Made by a program: the position numbers and the translations under genes
Assembly: GCA_963617965.1 (NCBI GenBank)
Contig: CAVEQO010000003.1
Coordinates: forward strand, 1 to 64,000
Origin: UBA6382 sp963617965
GTDB lineage: Bacteria > Bacteroidota > Bacteroidia > Bacteroidales > Bacteroidaceae
Reading direction: 5' to 3'
Length of the DNA stretch: 64,000 nt
Part shown: in pieces, positions 1 to 8,091 of the stretch
How positions within the stretch are numbered: position 1 is the stretch's first letter
Layout of the letters: every line of letters starts with the position of its first letter
The notes under the pieces: generated by a model
Databases searched by the model: none
Seen by the model: the letters and a program-made list of their open reading frames with translations, nothing else
What the model was told of the DNA's origin: nothing

Positions 1-41
1 GTGTCTATGTGGTCAACGGCACGAAAGTGCTGGTGAAGTAA
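1..41 (+). CDS. C-terminal end of a probable T9SS-sorted surface protein (partial)
   Basis: Only the last 12 codons are in the window. Reading the frame that starts at base 3 gives VYVVNGTKVLVK followed by TAA at 39-41, and the two bases before it (GT) fit a preceding glycine codon. A terminal (G)VYVVNGxKVLVK is the typical last strand of the type A C-terminal sorting domain read by the type IX secretion system in Bacteroidota. The protein would then be exported across the outer membrane and anchored or released. The body of the gene lies outside the window, so its function is unknown. A strong terminator follows at 107-152. Confidence 0.6.
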   Translation, partial: VYVVNGTKVLVK

Positions 42-106
42 CGGCACTGTTGCAATGATATAACCAAGGATACATTCCCCGGCAACGGGGAATGTTCCCC
101 TGAAAA

Positions 107-152
107 CAGAGAAAAGCCCCCGCGTCCTGCAAGACGCGGGGGCTTTTCTCTG
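107..152 (+). terminator. Rho-independent terminator with a perfect 20-bp stem
   Basis: Bases 107-126 pair perfectly with 133-152 around a six-base loop (CTGCAA). The GC-rich core (CCCCCGCGTC) is flanked by an A run on the left and a T run (CTTTTCTCTG) on the right, so it could work in both directions. It ends the partial gene at the left edge and insulates the transporter gene. A smaller 8-bp hairpin (73-80 with 87-94) precedes it and has no T run. Confidence 0.9.
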
Positions 153-197
153 TTGATATTCCTCTGCTTTTATAAAGCCGTTTTGCGAAATAGTGCG

Positions 198-205
198 TAA
201 ATTTG
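198..205 (+). promoter_or_regulatory. Bacteroidota -7 element (TAAATTTG) for the AspT-type transporter
   Basis: TAAATTTG matches the TAnnTTTG -7 consensus exactly and lies 59 bases before the chosen ATG at 265. No TTTG at the usual 19-21 base spacing is seen (the nearest, 182-185, leaves only 12), so the -33 half is weak. The element would sit inside the reading frame if the more upstream ATG at 193 were used, which favours the 265 start. Confidence 0.45.
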
Positions 206-264
206 CACTCGCTTTGGAAACCGGCACAGTCGTGCCGGGATTTTTTCATGTAAAAAGTCATAGA

Positions 265-2001
265 ATGGATTGGTTCTTGAAACTGTTGGAAGACACGGGC
301 AGCATCGGCCATATCATGCTGCTGTATGCCGTTGTGATAGCCTTGGGGTACAAGCTCGGCAAGATCAAGTTCGGCGTTGTCACGCTGGGTTCAACGTTTG
401 TGCTTTTCGCCGGCATCCTGCTGGGGCACATCTACAACTGTTTCGGGCTGAACAATGCCGAAGGCTATGCCGCTCCCGGAGCGGTGCTCAATTTCATGCA
501 GGACTTCGGGCTGATACTGTTTGTATACTGCATAGGGCTTCAGGTGGGTCCGGGCTTTTTCTCTTCGTTCAAGAAAGGCGGAGTGAAGCTCAACCTTTAT
601 GCGGCCCTCACCGTTATGCTCAACGTGGGGATGATGTTCCTGCTCTATTTCCTGTTCTTTGACACCAAAGACCTCAAGAACCTCCCGATGATGGTAGGCG
701 TGCTTTGCGGTGCGGTCACCAACACGCCGGGACTTGGCGCCGCCAACGAGACCCTTGTCGACATCATGCGCCGCAACCCGGATCTGCAGGCGGCCATGGG
801 GACAGACCAGATAGCTTCGGCCTATGCCTGCGCCTATCCCCTCGGCGTGCTGGGCATGATAGGGGCGGTGATACTGTTGCGCTACATACTGAAGATAAAG
901 CTGCAGAACGAGCAGGAACAGATACGCCGCGAGGTGGAGGACAATCCCCACGCCAAACCTTGCCGCATGACCGTGCGTATGCAGAACCATTCGCTGGCCG
1001 GCATGGAGCTGCGCAAGATAAGCGAGTTTCTGGGCCGTCATTTTGTCTGTTCGCGCATGGAGCGCAACGGGGTGGAGGGTACGCCTGTCTACAACACCGT
1101 GCTTCAGGAAGACGACCTTCTCAACGTGGTGTGCGCCGAAGACGACGCCGATGCCATTGTGGCGTTTCTGGGCGTGAGGGAAGACAAGGAGTGGGCTACC
1201 GACATTTCCCGCATCATCTCCAAGCGTGTGCTTGTGACCAAGCCGGACGTGGAGGGCAAGACTTTCGGGCAGATGCATTTCAGCAGCATCTACGGAGTCA
1301 ACGTCACCCGGCTGACCCGCGCCGGCATGGATCTCTTCGCCGACCGCAACGTACACATGCAGATAGGTGACCGCATACTCATGGTGGGCCCGGAGGAGAA
1401 CGTGCTGCGTGCCGCCTCCGCCGTGGGAAACTCCGTGAAGAAACTCAGGAATCCCAACATCGGGCCCATATTCATTGGCATTCTGCTGGGCGTGATACTG
1501 GGCAGTATTCCGTTTACGTTCAGCGGCATCCCGAATCCCGTGAAGCTCGGTCTTGCCGGAGGCCCGCTGGTTGTGGCCATTCTGATTGGCGCAAAGGGAT
1601 ACAAACTGCACCTTACTTCATACACCACCACCAGCGTGAACCTGTTTGTCAGGGAACTGGGTCTGAACCTGTTTCTTGCCAGCGTGGGCATCAAGGCGGG
1701 TGCGAATTTCTGGAGTACTCTGGTGCAGGGTGACGGAATCAAGTATGTGTGGATAGGTTTCCTGATAACAGTAGTCCCGATTTTTGTCATGGGCATTTTG
1801 TCGAGGATAAAGCTCAAGCTCAACTATTTCACCATGATGGGTTTTGTGGCCGGCACCTATACTGACCCTCCTCTTCTCGGTTTCTCCAGTCAGGTGGCGG
1901 GGAACGACGCTCCGGCGGTGGGCTATTCGACCGTCTATCCGCTGTCGATGTTCCTGCGCATACTCACGGCCCAGCTGATTATTCTCATGTGCTGTTCGTA
2001 G
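265..2001 (+). CDS. AspT/YidE/YbjL-family putative transporter with two TrkA-C domains
   Basis: A predicted inner-membrane transporter of 578 residues. The layout is typical of the AspT/YidE/YbjL group: a hydrophobic duplication domain at about residues 12-205, two soluble TrkA-C (RCK-C) domains at about 230-300 and 315-390, then a second hydrophobic duplication domain to the end. The family includes aspartate:alanine exchangers, but most members have no known substrate, so none is assigned. The ATG at 265 (MDWFLKL) was chosen over an in-frame ATG at 193 because the 24-residue extension is not membrane-like and covers the -7 element at 198-205. The gene stands alone between the terminators at 107-152 and 2069-2119. 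Confidence 0.85.
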   Translation: MDWFLKLLEDTGSIGHIMLLYAVVIALGYKLGKIKFGVVTLGSTFVLFAGILLGHIYNCFGLNNAEGYAAPGAVLNFMQDFGLILFVYCIGLQVGPGFFSSFKKGGVKLNLYAALTVMLNVGMMFLLYFLFFDTKDLKNLPMMVGVLCGAVTNTPGLGAANETLVDIMRRNPDLQAAMGTDQIASAYACAYPLGVLGMIGAVILLRYILKIKLQNEQEQIRREVEDNPHAKPCRMTVRMQNHSLAGMELRKISEFLGRHFVCSRMERNGVEGTPVYNTVLQEDDLLNVVCAEDDADAIVAFLGVREDKEWATDISRIISKRVLVTKPDVEGKTFGQMHFSSIYGVNVTRLTRAGMDLFADRNVHMQIGDRILMVGPEENVLRAASAVGNSVKKLRNPNIGPIFIGILLGVILGSIPFTFSGIPNPVKLGLAGGPLVVAILIGAKGYKLHLTSYTTTSVNLFVRELGLNLFLASVGIKAGANFWSTLVQGDGIKYVWIGFLITVVPIFVMGILSRIKLKLNYFTMMGFVAGTYTDPPLLGFSSQVAGNDAPAVGYSTVYPLSMFLRILTAQLIILMCCS

Positions 2002-2068
2002 ACCACAACTTGACTGCGAAGCCAATGTGAAAAAAGATGGGCGGAGACATACCGGGCTTGTTGCCCCA

Positions 2069-2119
2069 AATGAAAAAGTCCCGCAGCCTGTTTTGTGCAG
2101 ACTGCGGGACTTTTTCATT
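2069..2119. terminator. Bidirectional terminator between the transporter and trxA
   Basis: Bases 2069-2086 (AATGAAAAAGTCCCGCAG) pair without mismatch with 2102-2119 around a 15-base loop. The stem has A-rich and T-rich arms, giving a T run in either direction. It sits in the 329-base gap between two convergent genes (stops at 2001 and 2331). Apart from this and a weak hairpin at 2296-2316, I see nothing else in the gap. Confidence 0.88.
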
Positions 2120-2295
2120 GTTCTTACTGTCAGTTGAGGACGCTTGCGGCAGAATTCCGCAGAGTGAGGATTCTTGCTGCCGCCCTGATGACGGCAATCG
2201 TTTCCGTCCGTGGGGACAGTTTCAGGAGTAGAGTTTCGTCCATAGGCAATGCGTTTTGCTGTTATACACCAATATAACGCATTGCGCCGCGAATT

Positions 2296-2316
2296 ATTTT
2301 GCCGTACCGGCGAAAT
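2296..2316 (-). terminator. Weak hairpin just downstream of trxA
   Basis: Nine base pairs (ATTTTGCCG with CGGCGAAAT, one G-T pair) close a three-base loop 15 bases after the trxA stop. There is no clear T run on the minus strand, so it may only attenuate or protect the 3' end before the stronger terminator at 2069-2119. Confidence 0.35.
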
Positions 2317-2330
2317 AGTTTCGAACAGGA

Positions 2331-2645
2331 CTACAGCATTGCCTTGAGCTTCTCCTCGACGGTGGCTGCCGGAACGGCTCCGACCGTCTTGTCGGTCACT
2401 TGCCCGTCCTTGATGAAGAAGATAGCCGGAATGGACATTACGCCGAACTTGACAGGGAGTTCCTCGTTGTTGTCGACATTGCAGGAACCCACGATGACCC
2501 TGTCCTTGTATTCCTCGGCGAGTTTCTCGATAATCGGTCCCATCTTGCGGCAGGGGCCGCACCATTCCGCATTGAAGTCTATCACGACGGGTTTGCCTTG
2601 GCTGACCAGTTGCCCGTAGTTGCTGTCAGTGATTTCCGTTACCAT
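2331..2645 (-). CDS. trxA: Thioredoxin
   Basis: A 104-residue cytoplasmic thioredoxin, the usual length for the family. The active site WCGPC is at residues 28-32 and is followed by RKMGP; the cis-proline loop is seen as SIPAIFF further on. It reduces protein disulfides using electrons from thioredoxin reductase. There is no signal peptide, so it is not one of the periplasmic TlpA-like proteins common in this phylum. It is the last gene of the leftward run from 10237 and is set 95 bases behind the DUF486 gene, the widest gap in that run, so it could have its own promoter. None matching the consensus was found. Confidence 0.95.
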   Translation of the reverse strand: MVTEITDSNYGQLVSQGKPVVIDFNAEWCGPCRKMGPIIEKLAEEYKDRVIVGSCNVDNNEELPVKFGVMSIPAIFFIKDGQVTDKTVGAVPAATVEEKLKAML

Positions 2646-2740
2646 AGTGTTGTAGTGTTTTTAGGGTTAGATCAATACAAATGCAAAGTAAGCCATTATT
2701 TTTGAGATAACCGCATGCGGATGGCCAAACAATTGTGCCG

Positions 2741-3109
2741 TTATTTCAAAAAGGCGAAAAACACCGCCATCATGATACATACGAACGCCGCCACGTGATT
2801 CCACTGCAGATGCTCTCCCCTGAACATCATTGTGGCGAGGACGGTGAACACCACAAGCGATATGGCCTCCTGTATGATTTTGAGCTGCATGAGCGAGAAA
2901 GGCCCGCCGTTTTCCCTGAACCCGATCCTGTTGGCGGGAACCTGAAACGAGTATTCGACCAGGGCGACGGCCCAGGAAAACAGGATTACCGCAACCAGCG
3001 GCCAGTGGGAGATACGTCCGGTCTCCTGCAACTTGAGGTGTCCGTACCATGCGAGAGTCATGAACACATTGGAGACGACGAGGAGCAATATGGTGTACAG
3101 TGCTGTCAT
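2741..3109 (-). CDS. DUF486 (DMT-like) small membrane protein
   Basis: A 122-residue inner-membrane protein with about four hydrophobic segments. Its first segment (LYTILLLVVSNVFMTLAWYG) and the conserved middle (VALVEYSFQVPANRIG) are those of the DUF486 family, distantly related to drug/metabolite transporters. The substrate is unknown. Only 12 bases separate it from fmt upstream, so the two are almost certainly co-transcribed. Confidence 0.85.
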   Translation of the reverse strand: MTALYTILLLVVSNVFMTLAWYGHLKLQETGRISHWPLVAVILFSWAVALVEYSFQVPANRIGFRENGGPFSLMQLKIIQEAISLVVFTVLATMMFRGEHLQWNHVAAFVCIMMAVFFAFLK

Positions 3110-3121
3110 ACCGGAGTCTGA

Positions 3122-4090
3122 TTACACGAGAGTTTCGTTGCCGCAGAACTTGAAGCCGCAGATGAAACTGGCGGCATCCATTCTTTTTTTCCCTGCCATC
3201 TGAAGTTCGGTGATGCGCAGAAATCCGCCTTCAAGAGCCACGTCGAGGTTCTTCTTCCCGTCGCACACGACCGCCCCCGCAGGCAGGCTGTGGACGAGGG
3301 GGATTTTCCTTGCCCCGTAGATTTTCAGCATGAAGTCATCCTTGCCCGTGTGAAGCATAGCCCATGCTCCGGGTGACGGAGAGAGACCGCGCACGAAATT
3401 GTAGACCTCTCCGAGAGGTCTGGTGAGGTTCATGCGGCAGGTGTCCTTGAATATCTTGGGTGCGGGGCGCAGCGGTGTGTCGTGGCACAGTGCGCTCTGG
3501 GGCGTACTTGTCACGGAGCCGTCGAGGATACTGTCTACGGTCTTTACGGCCAGCTCGCCGCTGAGGGACATGAGAGAGTCGTGAAGTTCGCCGAACGTGC
3601 AGTCGTCGCTCACAGGCACTTTCACCCGGTCTATGATGTCGCCGGTGTCGATGTCGTGCTGCAGGAAGAACGTGGTCAGCCCGGTCTCTTTCTCCCCGTT
3701 CATTATCGCCCAGTTGATGGGAGCCGCTCCACGGTATTGCGGAAGCAGGGAGGCGTGGATGTTGAAAGTGCCGAGGCGCGGCATACTCCACACTATCTCA
3801 GGCAACATCCTGAAAGCCACTACTATCTGCAAATCTGCGCGGTAAGATTCCAGAGAGCCGATGAACTCAGGGTCTTTAAGCCTCACGGGCTGCAGCACGG
3901 GCAGGTTTTTCGCCAGGGCGTATTCCTTGACAGGGCTTGCCTGCAGGCGGCTCTGGTGACGCCCGACCGGCTTGTCGGGCATGGTGACCACGGCCACTAT
4001 GTTGTAGCCGCCCCCGACAAGCCGGCGGAGAGCCTCGACGGCAAATTCCGGGGTTCCCATGTATATTATGCGTAAGTCTTTCTTGTCCAT
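3122..4090 (-). CDS. fmt: Methionyl-tRNA formyltransferase
   Basis: This enzyme formylates Met-tRNAfMet with 10-formyltetrahydrofolate at the start of translation. The 322-residue protein has the usual N-terminal formyltransferase domain, starting MGTPEFAVEAL, with the catalytic stretch HASLLPQYRGAAPINWAI near residues 111-128 and the HDIDTGDI motif (catalytic Asp) after it. The C-terminal tRNA-binding domain follows from about residue 210. It lies 21 bases behind the ClC channel gene and 12 bases ahead of DUF486 in the leftward run. Confidence 0.96.
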   Translation of the reverse strand: MDKKDLRIIYMGTPEFAVEALRRLVGGGYNIVAVVTMPDKPVGRHQSRLQASPVKEYALAKNLPVLQPVRLKDPEFIGSLESYRADLQIVVAFRMLPEIVWSMPRLGTFNIHASLLPQYRGAAPINWAIMNGEKETGLTTFFLQHDIDTGDIIDRVKVPVSDDCTFGELHDSLMSLSGELAVKTVDSILDGSVTSTPQSALCHDTPLRPAPKIFKDTCRMNLTRPLGEVYNFVRGLSPSPGAWAMLHTGKDDFMLKIYGARKIPLVHSLPAGAVVCDGKKNLDVALEGGFLRITELQMAGKKRMDAASFICGFKFCGNETLV

Positions 4091-4111
4091 AAGCGTACAG
4101 AATTGGAAGTC

Positions 4112-5899
4112 CTATTCTTCGGAGAAGTCAACGAGAGTTTGCCTGTAAGTCTCAAAGAGGTTAGTCTTGTGTATGAGGCCCACGAAACGGTTGTCGTCGT
4201 CCACTACCGGCAGCACATCGGCCCCGGATTTGGCGAAACAGTCCATTACGTAGGTCATGGACGAGCCGATGGGCAGAATGTCGGGTGCCGGAAGCATGAG
4301 CTGGTCGGCTGTGAACACGTTGTAGAGTTCCTGCCGGAAGATGACTTTGCGTATGTCCTTGAAACTGATGAGACCGTGCAGGTTGTTTCCGCCGTCGACG
4401 ACGGGGAACACATCCTCCTTTTCCTTGGCGAAGATCATGACCAGCCCGCCCAAAGGCATGGTGGGCGGCACCTTGGTACACTGCCGGTCGATGACGGAGT
4501 CAAGGTTCATGAGCGTAAGAACGGCCTGATCCTTGTGGTGAGTCACGAGTTGCCCTTTCTTGGCCAGTCGCATGGAGTAGATGCTGTGGGGCTCGAATAT
4601 CCTTATGGTTATGTATGACATCACGCTGACCAGCATGAGAGGCACCAGCAGACCGTAGCCGCCCGTTATTTCGGCAATGAGGAAGATGCTCGTGAGCGGG
4701 GCGTGCATCACGGCGGCCATCACGGCGGCCATGCCCAGCAGACAGCATACCGTGGACGGCACAGGCGAGGGCATGCCCATGTTCCACAGCGCCGCAAAGA
4801 CAAATCCCGTCAGACACCCCAGGAACAGAGAGGGGGCGAACAGACCGCCGCATCCCCCCGCACTGGTGGTGACAGTGGTTGCCACAACCTTGAGGAACAT
4901 GATACACCCCAGAATAGCAAGCAGGTGGTGAGTGCCGTAGAACGGCGAGTTGTTGAGAATGTCGCAGGCGTTGCCGTTGAGCAGAGTGTGGATGGTGTCG
5001 TAGCCCTCGCCGTAGAGTGCGGGGAAGAAGAAGACCAGCACACTGAGCACTGCGCCTCCGCATGCCCATTTGAGAATCATGTTGCCGGACTTGCGGAACA
5101 GCGTCTCGATGGCGTTCATCACCTTGGTGAAATAGAGGGACATCAGTCCGCATCCCACTCCAAGCAGGATGACCGGCAGCACGTAGGCAATACGGAACGG
5201 CTCGTTGGCATTGAGGGTGAACATCGGGTCGAAGCCATTGAGGGCGAAAGTCAGGATGGAGGCGGTGACGCATGACACGATCAGCGGCACGAGGTGAGCC
5301 ATGGTGAGATCCAGCATGAGTACTTCGAGCGTGAAGAGCAGTCCGGCGAACGGAGCCTTGAAAATGCCCGAGATGGCTCCTGCCGCACCGCATCCTATGA
5401 GCAGGATAAGCGTTTTCTGGCTCACGTGGAACGTCTTGCCCAGTATGGAGCCTATGGCAGACCCCGTGAGCACTATCGGCGACTCGGCACCCACCGAACC
5501 GCCGAAACCGATGGTGATACTGCTGGCCAGAACGCTTGTCCAGCAGTTGTGGTTGCGTATTTTGCCCTTGCGCCGCGAGATGGCAAAGAGAATCTTCGTC
5601 ACGCCATGGCCGATGTCATCCCTCACGACATATTTGATGAACAGGGCGCAGAGCAACACGCCGAGCGGCGGCGAGATGAGGTAGAACCAGTTGATGTGCG
5701 TTATGTCGGGGCCGTGCGTGACAAAATCCTGCATCAGTTCTATAAGCCACTTGAGCAGCATGGCGGCAAGGGCGGTGAACACGCCGACCAGAAAACTCAG
5801 GAGGATAACCAGTTGTTTCCTGCTGAACCTTGCGGCAATCCAGACAACGGTGCTGCGGGCCGCAGTCTTCAGAAACGAGTCTGTCGCAGAGTGTACCAT
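4112..5899 (-). CDS. ClC-family chloride channel/antiporter with two CBS domains
   Basis: A 595-residue inner-membrane protein with about ten hydrophobic segments (residues ~25-445) followed by two CBS domains (~460-590). The family moves chloride, sometimes in exchange for protons; CBS domains usually bind adenine nucleotides and gate transport. The filter region reads GSVGAESPIVLTG near residues 130-145. The gating glutamate is kept, but the usual GxEGP is GAESP, so ion preference is uncertain. C-terminal CBS domains are common in Bacteroidota ClC proteins. It follows the Sua5-type gene by 12 bases. Confidence 0.9.
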   Translation of the reverse strand: MVHSATDSFLKTAARSTVVWIAARFSRKQLVILLSFLVGVFTALAAMLLKWLIELMQDFVTHGPDITHINWFYLISPPLGVLLCALFIKYVVRDDIGHGVTKILFAISRRKGKIRNHNCWTSVLASSITIGFGGSVGAESPIVLTGSAIGSILGKTFHVSQKTLILLIGCGAAGAISGIFKAPFAGLLFTLEVLMLDLTMAHLVPLIVSCVTASILTFALNGFDPMFTLNANEPFRIAYVLPVILLGVGCGLMSLYFTKVMNAIETLFRKSGNMILKWACGGAVLSVLVFFFPALYGEGYDTIHTLLNGNACDILNNSPFYGTHHLLAILGCIMFLKVVATTVTTSAGGCGGLFAPSLFLGCLTGFVFAALWNMGMPSPVPSTVCCLLGMAAVMAAVMHAPLTSIFLIAEITGGYGLLVPLMLVSVMSYITIRIFEPHSIYSMRLAKKGQLVTHHKDQAVLTLMNLDSVIDRQCTKVPPTMPLGGLVMIFAKEKEDVFPVVDGGNNLHGLISFKDIRKVIFRQELYNVFTADQLMLPAPDILPIGSSMTYVMDCFAKSGADVLPVVDDDNRFVGLIHKTNLFETYRQTLVDFSEE

Positions 5900-5911
5900 G
5901 CTGTTTTGGTG

Positions 5912-6505
5912 CTATCGTATGATTTTGACTTCGCTCCCGTTGCCAATCCTTATGATTGACGAGGGACTTGCCTGCGTGCGGTCATCCTGCCTGTAGCGTA
6001 CCACATAGTCCACAGCCCTGACAATCTCTTCGGGAATGTCGCCGAACGACTTGGGCGACGGTTGTCCGCTGATGTTGGCGGAAGTCGACACGACAGGCCT
6101 GCGGAGGTGGAAGCACAGTTGGCTTGAGAACTCTTCGTGCGTAAGCCTGAAAGCTATGCTGCCGTCCTCCGCCATCAGGTTGTGGGCAAGATTGCGGCCC
6201 TTGTCGAAAATCACCGTGGTCGGTTTCGTGGCAAGCGCAATGACATCCCATGCCACCTCCGGGGCCTGTATCACGTGATTCGCTATCATGGCTTCGCTGT
6301 CGGCCAGAACTATCATGGCCTTTGAGTCCTGCCGCTTCTTTATCCCGTAGACCCTGCTGACCGCATCGTGGTTGGCGGCGTCGCACCCGATGCCCCAGAT
6401 GGTGTCGGTGGGGTAGAGAATGACCCCACCCTCGCGGAGAGTCCTGACGGCCTGCTCCATGTCGTCCTTGTCAAACGGGAAGATGCGCGGTCTTTTAGTA
6501 CTCAT
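5912..6505 (-). CDS. Threonylcarbamoyl-AMP synthase (TsaC/Sua5/YrdC type)
   Basis: A 197-residue, single-domain YrdC-type protein that makes threonylcarbamoyl-AMP from threonine, bicarbonate and ATP for the t6A37 modification of tRNAs. Visible motifs are LYPTDTIWGIGCDA near residue 31, YGIKKR (ATP/phosphate-binding basic patch) near 54 and STSANISGQPSP near 138. It lacks the extra C-terminal Sua5 domain, so it is the short form. Its start overlaps the end of prfC by 11 bases, which suggests translational coupling. The mtaB gene at 18070 acts later on the same tRNA position. Confidence 0.93.
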   Translation of the reverse strand: MSTKRPRIFPFDKDDMEQAVRTLREGGVILYPTDTIWGIGCDAANHDAVSRVYGIKKRQDSKAMIVLADSEAMIANHVIQAPEVAWDVIALATKPTTVIFDKGRNLAHNLMAEDGSIAFRLTHEEFSSQLCFHLRRPVVSTSANISGQPSPKSFGDIPEEIVRAVDYVVRYRQDDRTQASPSSIIRIGNGSEVKIIR

Positions 6506-8072
6506 TGGTGAAATGGAACTTTATGTTCTTGAAATCCTGCTGTGCCATCTGCAGCACGTAGCTGCTGTCGGCCAGAAAAACATCGCGCCCGTCGCGGTCT
6601 TTCGCCATGTACTGGTATTTGCGGCGTTTGAAATTCTCAAGTTCCGCATCGTCGCCGCTCTCTATCCAGCACGCCTTGTAGAGGCTGACCGGTTCCCAGC
6701 GGCATTTGGCGTTGTATTCGTTCTCAAGGCGGTACTGTATCACCTCGAACTGCAGTTGTCCTACGGTGCCTATTATCTTGCGTCCGTTGAACTGGTTGAC
6801 GAACAGCTGTGCCACGCCCTCGTCCATGAGCTGTTCGATGCCCTTGTTGAGCTGCTTGGCCTTCATGGGGTCGGCATTCTCTATGTACTTGAACAGTTCG
6901 GGTGAGAAACTGGGCAATCCCCTGAAGTGCAGCATCTCCCCCTCGGTGATAGTATCGCCTATCTTGAACGTCTGGTTGTCGGGCAGTCCCACAATGTCGC
7001 CCGGCCACGCCTCGTCGATAGTGCTCTTGCGCTGTGCCATAAACTGCGTGGGCGAGGAGAAGCGTATGGTCTTGCCGCTCCTCACGTGCAGGTAGGGGGC
7101 GTTGCGCACGAATCTGCCGCTGCACACTTTGCAGAACGCAATGCATGAACGGTGGTTGGGATCGATGTTGGCCGTTATCTTGAAGACAAATCCCGTGAAC
7201 TTCTTCTCATCGGGTTCCACTGTGCGTTCCACGGCGGGCGTGGGTCTCGGACAGGGGGCAATCTTGACGAAACAGTCAAGGAGTTCCTGCACGCCGAAGT
7301 TGTTGAGAGCCGACCCGAAGAACACCGGAGCCGCATCGGCACGGAGGTAGTCCTGTTCGTTGAATTCGGGGTAGACTCCACTGACAAGTTCAAGGTCTTC
7401 GCGCAGTTTAGCCGCATCCTTGTCCCCGACGTGTTCCTCGAGTTGTCGGGTGCTGATGTCCACTTCAACGCGTTCCGTGACCTTCTGCTTGTCGGGAGTA
7501 TACAGATTGAGATTGTGCTCATAGATGTTGTACACCCCCTTGAACTTCGCTCCCTGGTTGATGGGCCAGCTGAGCGGACGCACGGAAATCTGCAGTTCCT
7601 TCTCAAGTTCGTCAAGGAGGTCAAACGGGTCTTGTCCCTCCCGATCCATCTTGTTGATGAAAACGATGACAGGAGTTTTGCGCATTCGGCACACGGCCAT
7701 AAGCTTGCGCGTCTGCGCCTCGACGCCTTTGGCCCCGTCGACCACGATAATCACACTGTCCACGGCCGTAAGAGTGCGGAAAGTGTCTTCGGCAAAGTCC
7801 TGATGGCCCGGGGTGTCGAGGATGTTGATCTTGTAGTCGCGGTAGTCAAATTCCATCACGCTGGTCGTGACAGAGATGCCGCGCTGTTTTTCAATCTCCA
7901 TCCAGTCAGACGTGGCGGTTTTCCTTATCTTGTTGTTCTTGACGGCTCCGGCCACCTGTATCTGTCCACCGAACAGGAGCAGTTTCTCCGTGAGGGTGGT
8001 CTTGCCCGCGTCGGGGTGTGATATGATGGCGAACGTGCGCCGGCGTGTTATCTCGTTGTTCATTGTTGGCAA
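6495..8072 (-). CDS. prfC: Peptide chain release factor 3
   Basis: A 525-residue translational GTPase that removes RF1/RF2 from the ribosome after termination. The G-domain motifs are all present: HPDAGKTTLTEKL near residue 20, DTPGHQDF (G3) and NKMDREG (G4). The following EF-Tu-like domain 2 and the RF3 C-terminal domain (through QLQFEVIQYRL) complete a full-length protein. RF1 itself is in this window at 55386. The 3' end overlaps the Sua5-type gene by 11 bases and it starts 19 bases after rfbD. Confidence 0.96.
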   Translation of the reverse strand: MPTMNNEITRRRTFAIISHPDAGKTTLTEKLLLFGGQIQVAGAVKNNKIRKTATSDWMEIEKQRGISVTTSVMEFDYRDYKINILDTPGHQDFAEDTFRTLTAVDSVIIVVDGAKGVEAQTRKLMAVCRMRKTPVIVFINKMDREGQDPFDLLDELEKELQISVRPLSWPINQGAKFKGVYNIYEHNLNLYTPDKQKVTERVEVDISTRQLEEHVGDKDAAKLREDLELVSGVYPEFNEQDYLRADAAPVFFGSALNNFGVQELLDCFVKIAPCPRPTPAVERTVEPDEKKFTGFVFKITANIDPNHRSCIAFCKVCSGRFVRNAPYLHVRSGKTIRFSSPTQFMAQRKSTIDEAWPGDIVGLPDNQTFKIGDTITEGEMLHFRGLPSFSPELFKYIENADPMKAKQLNKGIEQLMDEGVAQLFVNQFNGRKIIGTVGQLQFEVIQYRLENEYNAKCRWEPVSLYKACWIESGDDAELENFKRRKYQYMAKDRDGRDVFLADSSYVLQMAQQDFKNIKFHFTNEY

Positions 8073-8091
8073 AAGTGTTTTGGCGGAGGGC

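Noticed and set aside
391..1611. A 406-residue His-rich open frame on the minus strand opposite the AspT-type transporter
   Set aside because: It is an antisense shadow of membrane-protein codons; composition is unlike real proteins and no start signal is present.
1618..2565. A 315-residue minus-strand frame spanning the transporter end and trxA
   Set aside because: It overlaps trxA in another frame and runs through the terminator at 2069-2119; no family resemblance.
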